Positions 27,901 to 39,700 of a stretch of 64,000 bases of DNA are shown here, in pieces (the stretch's first letter is position 1; the number at the start of each line of letters is the position of its first letter). The position numbers and the translations under genes were made by a program. Source of the DNA: Mesaphorura yosii (Eukaryota > Arthropoda > Collembola > Poduromorpha > Tullbergiidae); assembly GCA_009869945.1 (NCBI GenBank), contig WIXG01000016.1, forward strand, positions 396,152 through 460,151, written 5' to 3'. The notes under the pieces were generated by a model. The model was not told the origin of the DNA and searched no databases. It was given only the letters and a program-made list of their open reading frames with translations.

Positions 27901-30900
27901 GTGGTTCATCACTCGCAGGTGTATCTTCTTCCAGTTTTGACTTTTTCTCACTTTCATAGCTGGTTCTTTCTTTCAGCACGTTAAGCAGGCTCTTTTTCTG
28001 GCGCTTAGGCTTTTGAATCGGAGGCGTGTTCATCTGCTCCTGCTCGATCGTAATTGAGACGTCGGATGGAGTCACACTTGTGAGTGGACTGCCATCAGCT
28101 GTGCTGAAGCTTGCCATGTGCAGCAAAACCGGGTCCGGGATTTCTGAGCAAGTTATTTTGACAGAATTCCTGGTCGGTTTGATGATTGGCGGAGTCGGCG
28201 TCTGCGGTTGCCGCTCCTGACCACTCTCATACACCATTTTGACGACCGGCGATATGGCTTCAACGATGCCTGGAGGTGGCATCGTCTCGGACCTCACAGT
28301 GATCGTTTTCGTTTTGGCTCTGGGGACGAGCTCTGGCTTGACATTCGTCTGTTGAATGGTGTCTGCGCCTGCGCCCTTGTCGGTCTCGTCTGGCATAATT
28401 ATGACTGCCTCATCCCGAGGTTTTGGGCTGCTGCCAGCTTTCTGCTTCGTTTGCTTGGCGGGTTCAGCTGAGTCCCTCTTAGTTTTAGAAGGACTCTTCG
28501 ATGGACGACTGTCCTTGGGCACAACAACCAGAAGAGGGGATTGGGATTTGACTTTGACTCCATTCGCCTTCTTGCGCATTCCATCGCTCAGGTGTTCTTT
28601 TCCAACCTGTTGAGAAAAAGCATGTCAGACGTAAAATCGCTATCGCGTACAGGTTCTCGTTTTCATAAATAGAATTTCGATTTCAATCAGAACCACAACG
28701 TTAGACCCGCTTTCTGATTCATCAATAATGATGCAACGATACAAGTCCGTATGAGGCATGAGAAAGAATTGAGTGCCAAAGCTTTCATTGCGATTCGAGC
28801 TCAGTTTAGTCAAACGCCTGTCTGCGTACGAAGACAATCAACTCTCGTCATTCATGTATTTCGATTTCGACTCGGCCCGGCCGGCTTACGTGAGCCGCAT
28901 ATTTCTGCGCGTATCCACGGAGGATTAGCCTTTGGATCTGCGTTATCAATTTAATCTTCATCATCATTATTTGATCGAAACTGTTTTAAGCATTCTCCTC
29001 ACGTTCGCAAACACCAAACAACGCAGCGTCAGGTGAATAACTTCATGATTGGCTCTTCTAGCTGGCGATCATCTCTTCTGCCTGCGCCGCATTTGCATAC
29101 TACAACTAACTACTTTGGAGCTCTGCTACCTACCTGGTACCTGCCTCCTCCGCCTCTTCACCTGTGCAACTTTGATTTTGATACTCGGCGGATGCAGTGT
29201 TTATTTATTTAAAAGCCATTATTCCATTCCTACACTCTTAATTGCACCCAATCATGTATTTACTTTGCGTTTAGAGTCCATAACCGCGTGCATTATACTT
29301 TTGGCTTGGATAGTTACACGTTTTTAGCTCAGGCACACTTTCTTACGAAGCGATGAGCTGATTCGTCTTGCTTAATAGGTAACAATTATTAGCGTCAAAA
29401 CTTTCTTCTTCTTACCTTTCTGAGATCGTCGATGGACTGGCTCTTGAAGAATGGATGACAAACCATGTCCGTGGTCGGAGAACTCGAGCCCTGTCCGCTC
29501 AGGTGAGAGGAGCTGGACAGAAGATGGATGCCCTTGTGCGACAGAGACTTCTCCGGCAGTCGCAGCATGTCCAGCGTCACGTCGTAGGGCGAGGCGTAAC
29601 TCAATAGGGTCAAGGCGTCTTCCAGCACCATGTGCTTGAAGGAAATCGTCAATGCTGTGATGCGGTCTCCTGAAAATGTAAGAAGGCATCATGTTCAAAG
29701 GTTAGCTAGAGAGGGCAGAAGAATGAAGGGCAAAAGGCAGAAGGTTTTGATTTGCTCGCTACCTGGAAGAATTTTCTTCGACTCCGCTGCCGGTCCGCGT
29801 TGCATGATGTCCTTAATAAATATTCCATCGCGCATGTTGCCGCAAATGTTGAAGCCCAAGCCAGTGAAGTCGTGGCCCTTCAGACTGGCGGTGTACACCA
29901 GCGGCTCCTTTATTGCAAAGAGATTCAAATCAAGGGCTCATTAATATTAGAGATGGAGATGGAGATTACAATTTATTGCACGCGCGTAATATGTAGGATA
30001 AATTCGCTCCTCAGTCATTAATTATCGATTTAATTAAAGATTCATGATTGTTATAATAATTGAAATACTGCACTATCTTTCAGTATCGATGGTTTAAATC
30101 ATTCGCTTCGACAACTTTTACATTTTGTTAGACCCTGCTTAAAATTTTGAGATTTGCTTCGGCTTAATGACTGCTAGTGTCGATTTGAAACAGAACACGT
30201 CTTATCACTTTGCGATCATTGTAAACAAGGTGAAGCGGGAATTATTGACGTGCCATGTTGCTTAATTGTTTGTTGTAATTGTTCAAATTACACCTGCACC
30301 CAATTGCCAATTGCAAGAAAATAAAATATTTACGAAACTCTTCCCTGCCGCTGCGTTGCGTTTCTTATTTCGTAAGGGCATATCAATTCGATGGTACGCG
30401 TTACAAAGCTCGAGGGGAAAGTAAACTCTCAATCTTGGCTCCAAACAAAACTCTCAGCATGATCAATTCATTATTCCTAATTTTAGCAGGTGTAATCGAA
30501 ACACGAGGGTCATTCAACTATCAACTTCACCTCCTCCGTGGACAATATTGCTTGCAATCGAAAGAGAACAGACAATTGACAGCGATTGGCAGTTTGCAAT
30601 TACCTCCAAGGCCGAGTCATCCACAGCATTCTTTGCATTTCTGTTGAAAAGAAAAGTTAAGGGTCCCCAAGGCAGGTGCTTGCTTTTCCCCGACGCGTCT
30701 TGATTGGAAACCTGTGGACAATGATAAATGACTTTTGTTGAGAGCTGCGTCGAAGCTGCGTAGCTGCTTGCATGATTGCTGAAATCATTGCATTATTATG
30801 CGCAGCGAATGCGAAAGAAAATGTCAGGGACAAATTCACGTTGATGTTATTGCTAAAAGCCTAAAATTAACTTTACGCAGTGCGATTCGCTGCACTGCAC

Positions 30901-33900
30901 GGTGCGGCCGCACGGTGCTGATGAGCATACGAATCACAATCAGCGCTGATGTATGGAATTTTTTATTACTCTTACAAGACACGCAGCGAGTTAGCGAGAC
31001 ACGCTGGCCTGTTCTCGTAAGGCGTTAATATGAGCTAAGCGCCATGCAACAACAGCTTAAAATAGCGTGTACAAAGGCACTCAGCACTACAACAATTTCG
31101 ACAACTAATTTGCATGCAGGAGCCCAGGAGTTGTCCCGGGATGGCATAAACAATCGACAATCAACTGTCGCTCAGTATAATTGTTGGCATAATGCTGCAC
31201 GCTATACAAGGAAATATTTGTAAGATAAGTCGTAAAGTTTACGAGATGATTAGAAAAGCTGCGGGGCGAGTCTACGCCCAAAACACATGCTTCATGTCGG
31301 CTACAAACACGTACCTGCTTCCCGGTTCCATTTTGTCGAACTCCGTAGCTCTGCGAATGGTGCTCTGAAACAAAAGAAAGTACGACATGTTTTGAGGTGT
31401 TGTGAACATTTTTAACCGGGTTCAATTAAAGCAAGGCGAAGTGAGAAAGAATCAAGCAGGAATGCGTCGCTATGTCCCAAGAAACTTTCTCAGAGCAAAA
31501 CTTTTCATTTCAATTGCAAGTGTCATCATCCTAACGAGTCACTTTATGAATAAAAACCTTAAAAACGAAAAGTTGTTCAAATCGTAATGAGACGAGAGGA
31601 AGAAACGAGCAGGTAGGCTGCAATGAATGACATACCAGCAGGCCATATTTTATTACCAGTGAAAAAATTAAGAGACGAAACGGGTTTGAGTCATTTCGAA
31701 TCTACTTAGTCAAACGAGATGATAATGTGCAGCAGCTCAAAAGCAGTAAACGCCAAAGAATAATAATCAACGAAAATTAATGCGTGGACCAGGCACATAA
31801 TACAAGATTTAAAGGCCCTGCGATTTTTGAACTTGGAGAGAGACGCGAGACGCGGAGAAAGACAAGTCGTTCTTCTCTTCGTTTCTCGTTTCTGACCAGT
31901 TCTTGTTAACCTTGAAGAATTTACGATTAAAGAGCTCAGCTCCAAGAATGTTCCATCAAATTATGATAACATTTACATCACTCCGCTGCAGTGCACGTAA
32001 ATACGATTTTGAATTTGAAACGAAACCAGCAACAGCAAAAGTTGCGAGCAGAGAGTGACCGCGTAGCTTTCCTTCTGCAGTTGCATCGAAACCTGACTTG
32101 ATGTCAGTTGCAGGGTCCATAAATTGATCCCGCGGCACTGCTCCTTCAAATTGAAATGTCTCGCTATTTAATTATCTCGTCTTTGCCTTGTTTAAACCTT
32201 TGCGTGCATTGTGGGAATAAGGACACTCGCACCAACTGCATTAAATTAATGTAATATCGTAGTTTGCATGTCCATCCACTTCAAAACTATCAAACGAAGG
32301 TTTTCCTTTGCGAATTCGCGAAATATGTGGATTCCTTTTATTGTACAAGACAAATGCAGTCGTAATTTCATTTCTCAAGTCTCAATTGCGTGCAGAATTG
32401 ATTACGCACGCCTTGGTTTAGTAATTCAGCATTCAGCCAACATCTTGTTGGTGGCACACGCGTGGCGTTAACGTGCATTTGCGCCTTCCTTCGCGTTCGC
32501 TGATTTGAAATTGTCAGAAAGCGACAGCTTTAATAACTCATTCTTATGCTTGAATTATGCATGCAATTCGACTTGACGCGGCTCTGCATTATTGGGCATT
32601 GCATTCGCTTCGGTTTGTTTGTCAGCAGAGAGAAATTGTATACTGCGCCAGTCAGGCCTTTGCAAATCTCAGGAGTGCATGCGCGCAATTAACTAACATT
32701 AATCATCATAAATGATTTCGAATTACACCCGGAGTGTTCATTTATTACACGTTAATGTGTTATGAAGATGAGCTATCAGATATCTTCATCCCATATTTGC
32801 ATTTTTGCACTGCTTGCACGAAGTTAATTCTGAATGATCGTGCCTCTGTGCAACGGACACGAAATGAAATGATGAAAGTTGTATTTCACAATTAAGTAGT
32901 ATCACGCCTTATTAAGAATGGCGATGGCGCTGTAATTGATTTAGGCAGTATTGGAAAATCGGATTCCGGAAATCCATTCCGTGACTGAAGGCAGTAATTA
33001 AACATTAGTCACAGGCAAACGAGTACTTGTATTCGTTTCGTAGAGACGACAGAATGCAAGGCGAGAAAAAATAATTCTTCCATAATCTTTTTGCCCCAAA
33101 AAAAGTCAAGTCAAAGTTGGTTACTTGAAATTTAACAGCTTTAACTTACGCTTATGCTTAAGTTTAATTCCTTGGCGCCTGACGCCCTTAACAGCACACG
33201 TTCTTGTAATTTATCATGTGCTTGGCTGAAAGTACGCTTACGGAATAAAACACGTAAATGTAATGTCAAACATCGCCATACAACGACGATCTAACTGTAA
33301 ATGGTGAAAAGCATCATTTCATTATTGCTGTACGAAAATCTCGCATCTCGCATGTGATTTCATTCATTTTGCTTTACACAATGTGTGCGCACGAAGATAA
33401 TTCAGAGGAGTATTCAGGACAGGAGTATTCAGAAAAGACAAGACACAACACAGCGGTTGGCGGTTGTAGATGCGGCGGCGTGGATTGTAATTGTTCGTGA
33501 AATTCAGTGGAGCCATGTCCACTTGTGTCGAGAGAAAATGTGTTAATAACAAGTAGGTTAGGCATCTCATCTCTGCGCTGCGCTGCGTTTGCGTTTGCCG
33601 CTCGTCCTCATCATTTTGCCTGCATTGACTGCATTCTGGCAGTCGCCGTCCACTTCATTCTGCAAATACACTTTGCAGTGTATCACTTCTTTGACATTTA
33701 TTATTCTTTCTCGGCAAGGCACTCCACGCACTCGACCGAAAGGAATGCAAAACGCGAAATAGAAAAATGCACGCTGCGTCTGATTGTTTTGAAATTGTTA
33801 TCCCACTTATCGTTAATGGGAAGAGAGAAATGCCTGATGCGGCCAAGCGTGAGCGAACTGCATTTACGCGTTTTACAGCGTAATTATCGAGAGACATGAG

Positions 33901-36793
33901 ATCGAGACTTGTGAAAAGAGAATTGCGAATTTCAATTGCATCTTGCACTTGTTGCATCTGCCTGCCAATATGACACCGTCTTGTCAAAATCATGCGTGCG
34001 TTTGATGTGATTAAGAATCGCCATTCGCCATCGCACTCTTATCGCTCGGTCAATCCACCTCCGTTGGAGACTTATGACGTGTAATAATGAAAGGTACAAG
34101 ACATCAATCGGCCTTTTGTGATTGTCATGTCGCTCGCTTCGCCATGCCACGCACGAATACGAATTCGAATACCATACTGTCTTGTCTGACCGCGTGAGTA
34201 CGCGCACATTGTTGCATTACGTGGTGAAACAAGTAAATAAGGCAGTCGGTAGTGATCGTAGTTTAATTCATGATTGGACCCCGCCTGAAGCGCATATTTA
34301 CGACAACCTTTTGACCCGTTTCCCCACACTGCATATGCATTGCATTGTGATGTTATTCCGTGCTTTGTGCTAAGGACCAAGGAATTTCAACTTTCAGCCC
34401 ATATACACTCACGCTGAGTGCAGTGCATGTACACGCTACGAATTCCTTTCTTGATTCACAAGTCAATATGAGCACAACTTGTTTGCACGTTTGCGATTAT
34501 CGTTATTGCCAGCGCCTCCGATGAACACGCAGGAGACTCGCCTTCGCCAACTTGATTTTACTACCATACTGCAACACTGATCAGTAATCAGCGGTAAACG
34601 CAGCGTGGCATGAAAAGAATAAATTCACTTCCAAAAATAGGCACACTCGGAGCATCTTTTACAATTGAAAACATTCGAATGGTCAACTTGAATATTAATG
34701 TCAATACTCTCACACAGACGGACACCGGCCGGGTCCGACTCCATCTCGATTGCAATTGCGAGTCAATAATATCAAGAAGAAAAAGACGATCCACGGTGTC
34801 ATGCCGTGAAGAGCACAGAATGTTGAATGCTGCTTCAAGAGAAAAGGCAGACAAGACAGGCAGATAGCGTGGCTAAAAGCAATTTGATGTTTCTTGTACG
34901 TCTTTTTGATGGAGTAGTCATTTCGTGCTCTGCACTGCACAAGCTTTCGCATTTATGGCGTGGACAGAAGAATTTAATAAAGCAAGGCAAGGTAAGCTAA
35001 GGCATTGTTGGGTGAGAGGCGAAGGCTTGCGTGCTAGAAAATTCGACTCACTCTTTGGGTCAGTAGAGTCATCAAAGAATCCAGGATTATCATAACTGAA
35101 GTTCCTTTTTGGTTCCTCTCGTCTGTCTCCGTCCTCCACCATCACCAAGTCGTGGAGAGGCGAACCTGAAAGTAGAATAAAAAGCATGACAGATTATTGT
35201 TGGGTTCCGCGGTAAATTATTGCGAGGTGAGACTGCTGGAATGCGAATGCACACGGACGAGTTTGAAAACGATTCTCCGCTCTGCTTTAGTTGCGTTGCA
35301 TTGAAGCTATGCATTGTTATTGTGAGATTACGGCGCAGATCGTGCACGTATTTATAACTCCTACAACAATTAATCTCTCAAGGTCATGGAGCGGCAAGGC
35401 AAAAAGAAGCTGAATTTTTATGGACGCGGCTGCAGTGGTCTGCATTCTGCTTGTGATGGGCAGCTTAAAAGAAGAGCATAGATCGAGACCAACAACAGGA
35501 AACCAAAACACTGCGCACTGCCGTGTTAAGTAAAGTAGAGTTAATGTGCTACGACTGCGACGTGTACGCTGCATACAGTAAAATTGCGCATCACAATACA
35601 CGACCAGGTAAATGGTAAATGAATAGAATTATTATGTGAAGTTCTCAGCAGGTAATGAGTTAATCTGCGTGCTGTGCGCTTGCGTTTGTACGTGCGCCCA
35701 CCATTTTATGTCATTTTGGTATTACATCATGTTTGTTTCTGGAATCGCTCCTTCTGCGGCGAAGGATGTGGATTTGGCAAAGGCCTACCCTGCTTGGATC
35801 TCGTAAAAGATGTAAATTCGCGTATAAAAGATGTAAAATGTCGCCAAAGTCATTATTAATGGGTGCCACGATTAATTATCAGACGAAAGTTACCTTTTCG
35901 CAAGAATGTCGCCGACAGAATGCTCGCCAAACACATGCAATAAATTCTAGAAATGATGATGCATTGCTCGACTAACCTTGAATTGTCTTGTGTTTGTTTA
36001 CCTGATTTTCATTTCATTCTGAAAAATGAGTTATACGAGTCTCACGCACACGCGTATGCTTAAATGCATTCCGAGGTGAGCCTTGAGAACTTCTTGCGAC
36101 AAAAATACACAGCATAGCTTCTCTTGCTTCACGGCTACCAATTTACTTAATGACTTTTGTAGTGAACAGTGAACAGTGAATAGTGAATGTGGTTAACTGC
36201 AAATCAGCAAATCATGTCCGCCTTCTGTCTTAGACTTGCTTGGCGGAAATCTCAGCATGTGCTATGAAAACGATTACGGTTACAGCTAAAACCATGTTAA
36301 ATTAGTCACGAACCTTATTCTTTAAACAATATTGCTCCAACTTGTCAGCTGATGTTGCGTTAGATTATTGTTATTAATGCAATTGTCAGGCGACGTGACC
36401 TTCGTTAAAATAATACTGCGGCGCACTGCAGGTACCGAGAGTTCATTAATCATACCGGCTTTAGGCCTTCGGTTTCTTTACATTACTTTGCATTTAGCAA
36501 TTCGCAGTTTGAAAGATTTGCCAGGTTAGATTTCGCAAAGGAACAACATTTTCATTGGAATTAAGTTGGAATGTCAAAAGGGCTGCATTTGCGCATCGCG
36601 GATTCCAAAATTAGTCAGAAAAGTTGAACAAAGTGTGTAGAAATGTGCAAAAGTCAGACTTACTTCGAGCACGACGTTCACGGTAGTGATTCCACAGAAA
36701 GAGAAGAAAGGCCCCGACAACGAGCGTGGCGAAGAAGGTTCCAATAACGGCACCGGCAATGGACCCACCACAGAAGCACTCTGCGTCCGCCAT
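24926..36793 (-). CDS. Single-pass membrane protein with PDZ domain and long disordered tail
   Basis: Seven exons are seen: 36664-36793, 35052-35165, 31315-31364, 30604-30640, 29763-29907, 29416-29669 and 24926-28606. The first encodes MADAECFCGG and a hydrophobic helix (residues about 10-34) followed by basic HYRERRARS, predicting a membrane anchor with cytosolic tail. Exon 2 has an FSYDNPGF motif of endocytic NPxF/Y type. Exons 5 and 6 form one PDZ domain: the carboxylate loop is the classic GLGF (GHDFTGLGFNICGN), then DGIFIKDIMQRGPAAES. The last exon, 3.68 kb without an intron, encodes about 1,226 Lys/Ser/Glu/Pro-rich residues with a charged KEKAREKERLKAEK-type region and poly-Ser runs. 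Exons 3 to 7 join in frame. Exon 2 to exon 3 does not (phase 1 against phase 0), so a small exon in the 3.7-kb intron is probably missed. The gene is not recognised by name. A scaffold at membranes is a reasonable guess. Confidence 0.8.
29908..30603 (-). other. Intron of the PDZ gene
   Basis: About 700 nt between the 37-nt microexon (30604-30640) and the first PDZ exon. AT-rich and without recognisable features. Confidence 0.55.
30641..31314 (-). other. Intron of the PDZ gene
   Basis: About 670 nt between two very small exons of 50 and 37 nt. No other coding or repeat feature is seen. Confidence 0.55.
31365..35051 (-). other. 3.7-kb intron of the PDZ gene
   Basis: Unique-looking, AT-rich sequence with scattered short open frames that lack coding character. 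The phase mismatch of the flanking exons means at least one small exon with length 2 modulo 3 probably lies here. I could not locate it by eye. Confidence 0.5.
35166..36663 (-). other. First coding intron of the PDZ gene
   Basis: About 1.5 kb between the membrane-helix exon and the exon with the NPGF motif. No feature recognised. Confidence 0.5.
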
Positions 36794-39700
36794 TGTTCGA
36801 GTGCAGCAGCGTCAGCACGTCAAATGAATTGATTAACTGTAAACTCTCGTAATTAGTTCATCAACACGCTAAAGTATTTCATCGGCCTCGGCGTTTAATT
36901 GTCATTCCGATTATTTCCTTGTCTTCGCAGCCGTACTGTGCGAGGAGGTTAAAATGTAGCTCACGCACGCTCATGAATCCAAACTATTCAGGTCAGAGTG
37001 AGTCCGGTCCCATCAGCACTTGACGCAGTTTAATTCGGAATTAAATTCTTTTGCTGTCGCACTCGATACGAATTTACGAGAGGCGTTGCCCCAATCGTCA
37101 GTCTTCAATGTTCAATTCATTCGTCAATTGTTTATGCTCATTTTAATTATTCTTCTCTGCGGAGAGCGGCGTCGTTCGCATTCGACGCTTTCACTTGAGC
37201 CCTTCCACAATGGCGATGCGATACGGCGAAGATGACACTTCTGATAGCAACAGACTGCAGGCACCGACGACGGAGGTTTCACTTTTACATGTTAAATATT
37301 AATTTATTAATAATGTTGCACTTGATAAGCACTTGTTACTTGTTAGAGATGACGATGGAGCTTTGTACTGTGTAGAAGAAAGAGGCGATGAAGATGGAAG
37401 ACATTTAGACAAAGCAATCACTCGGTTGTCTTGATTGTTCAATATTTCAACCTAAAAGGGAAAATAATAGAGATAATTGTTAACAATAATAACAATGGAT
37501 CCTTACTCATCGTGAACACAGTTTTTCTTTGTACCGAGGGCCGAAACCGAGATTCAATATTCAATACGAAAGTAAATTACAATTACTGCCAGCAAGCGGA
37601 GGCTGATGGAGCGAAATTTGGGTTACGATATTGGTCATGTTTTGTGAACGCTGTGAATTTTTAATAATGCATAATGCGCTAGCGGCAGTGGCGGCGAATC
37701 GGCGCGCGTGCAAAAACAATGCGCCTGAAGCAGGTTGCGATTATTCGTCAATGAAACGTCTCGTGCAAAATTTGATTCATTTTCTGAAAAAAGTTGCAAG
37801 ATGAATATTCTGAATTTCGAAGAACACGATTCGAATTCTGAATGAATGAATTCCTTCTAATCATTTACTCTTAAAACGCACGAACCTCCTTACTGGCATA
37901 AGTTTTGGGGTCACGAAGGCTTCAAATCGGCTTGAGGATTCACCAATTAAGTTATTAAGACAGAGAAGTTAGCAAATACAAGTACATGAGATAGGTGCTT
38001 TGCCAAAAATTCCAACGAAATAATGGCATCCTTTGAACTCTTTAAACATAATTTTGGCTGGCGAGAGCAGCTTGTCATCGAATGAAACAACTCAGTTGTT
38101 GAATTGAAACAGAAAAATTAATTGCGTTACGCTGTGTGAGTTTGCAACATTCTGGGCAAAATGGCAAAAATAAAAATACAGGCAAAATTTGCTGTCCCTT
38201 TCTACACCATGCGCCGTAATTACGCTAGCCATCATCAACAATCAACTCTGCTTGATGCAATCAGGAAGTGACTTCCTCTCTAAGTTTACTAGTTTCGGGG
38301 CATGCTAGGGCGGCCAGGCCTCAGGACAATGACCACGAAGGTAAAGAATGGAGAGAAATTTCTGGAATCCGGAACTCATTTGCAAATCAGTGCTACACAT
38401 GGTTTCAAATCGCATTGTTCTCTTATTTCAATGCTTCTGTGCATAATTGATATCTACTCAAACTCAACCACAACCACGCTATGGCCACCTGGAGAAAATC
38501 CTCACTTGCTCATTAATGCTTGCTCTGCACGCATTTTGTGGGTTTGGTGTTTCTACTTGCGTTTGATATTTGATTTGGCCGCACGCACACACTTATTTTG
38601 TAGGCAATAAAGACTGAAAATGTCTATATTCAGATGGTCTCTTCACGCACGTGTTGACGTAAACGCAACGCCAGTATGCAGTCTATTATTAGGAATAGGA
38701 ATCGTACCAGTTACAAGAGACATTCAATTGGAATCCCATGCAGATTCTGACATCGGGACTGAATCGCTCAGCTCCATTCAAATCGATACTGTTTACAAAA
38801 TGCTATTCTCACGAAGACGAACGTAACGGAATGTTACACTTCTCCACTGCCATTTTGCCAAATACATTCGTATTATGGATCAAACAGACGAGACCAAGTG
38901 ACGGACGGACAATCCGCAATGCGAATTTTTCCTTCGACGTATGCTGATTGCTGAATCAAATTGCTTAATGAGAAAGCAACAGAATGATGCGCCTAATGAC
39001 TGAGTGTCTAACTCGAGGTGGGTGCACCAAATACAAAGTGATTTAGTGATTAATTGCGACTATGTGACTTTTGCTGGTTTGACATGATTAAATCGTAATG
39101 AGATTTTTGTGAGTGAGGGAAGTTGTGTATTTACTCAGCAGTCATAAATACTGCATACCACTTTCGACAACTGGAGAGACCGGATATTCTGTTCCTCAAC
39201 GGAAGTAATCTGTCCACCTGCGAGAATCGAGACAGCGAGCGAGTTCCACTTATGTGAACGTGAAAAAAAACTTCACATAAACAGCCAAATAAAATCTCAT
39301 CTTTTCAAATCTGTACGGCTTGCGGTTGCAGGGAAATAAAAATGGAAACAAAACTCGCGAATCGCAATGCAGAATGCGGTCTGCCGTATGGCTTGCCATA
39401 GGAACTTGGTTCTTGAAGTCGCTCGGATCAATGACAAAATCTTCAAAGTATTGGTTAATGGTTAACGAAGTTATGGTTATGCTTGAATGAGTAAGTGGTT
39501 ATGCGGTGGGCAGAAGATTCGTGCAAATGCGCGATTTTTCCTCAAAAACTGTTAACATACTTAGGCTTGCCCTGTCCGTGTGTTTCGTGGTCTGTCCATC
39601 TGTGTGATGTGACTAGTTTTGGTTCGGCAGGCCCAAATTATGGGTCGTAAAATAAAATACATATGAGCAATTTATGAAATATGGAAAGTCTGGTCTAAGC

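Noticed and set aside
25638-28613. Several plus-strand open frames opposite the long PDZ-gene exon
   Set aside because: They are antisense shadows of a Ser/Lys/Glu-rich coding exon and show biased Leu/Ser/Phe composition as expected.
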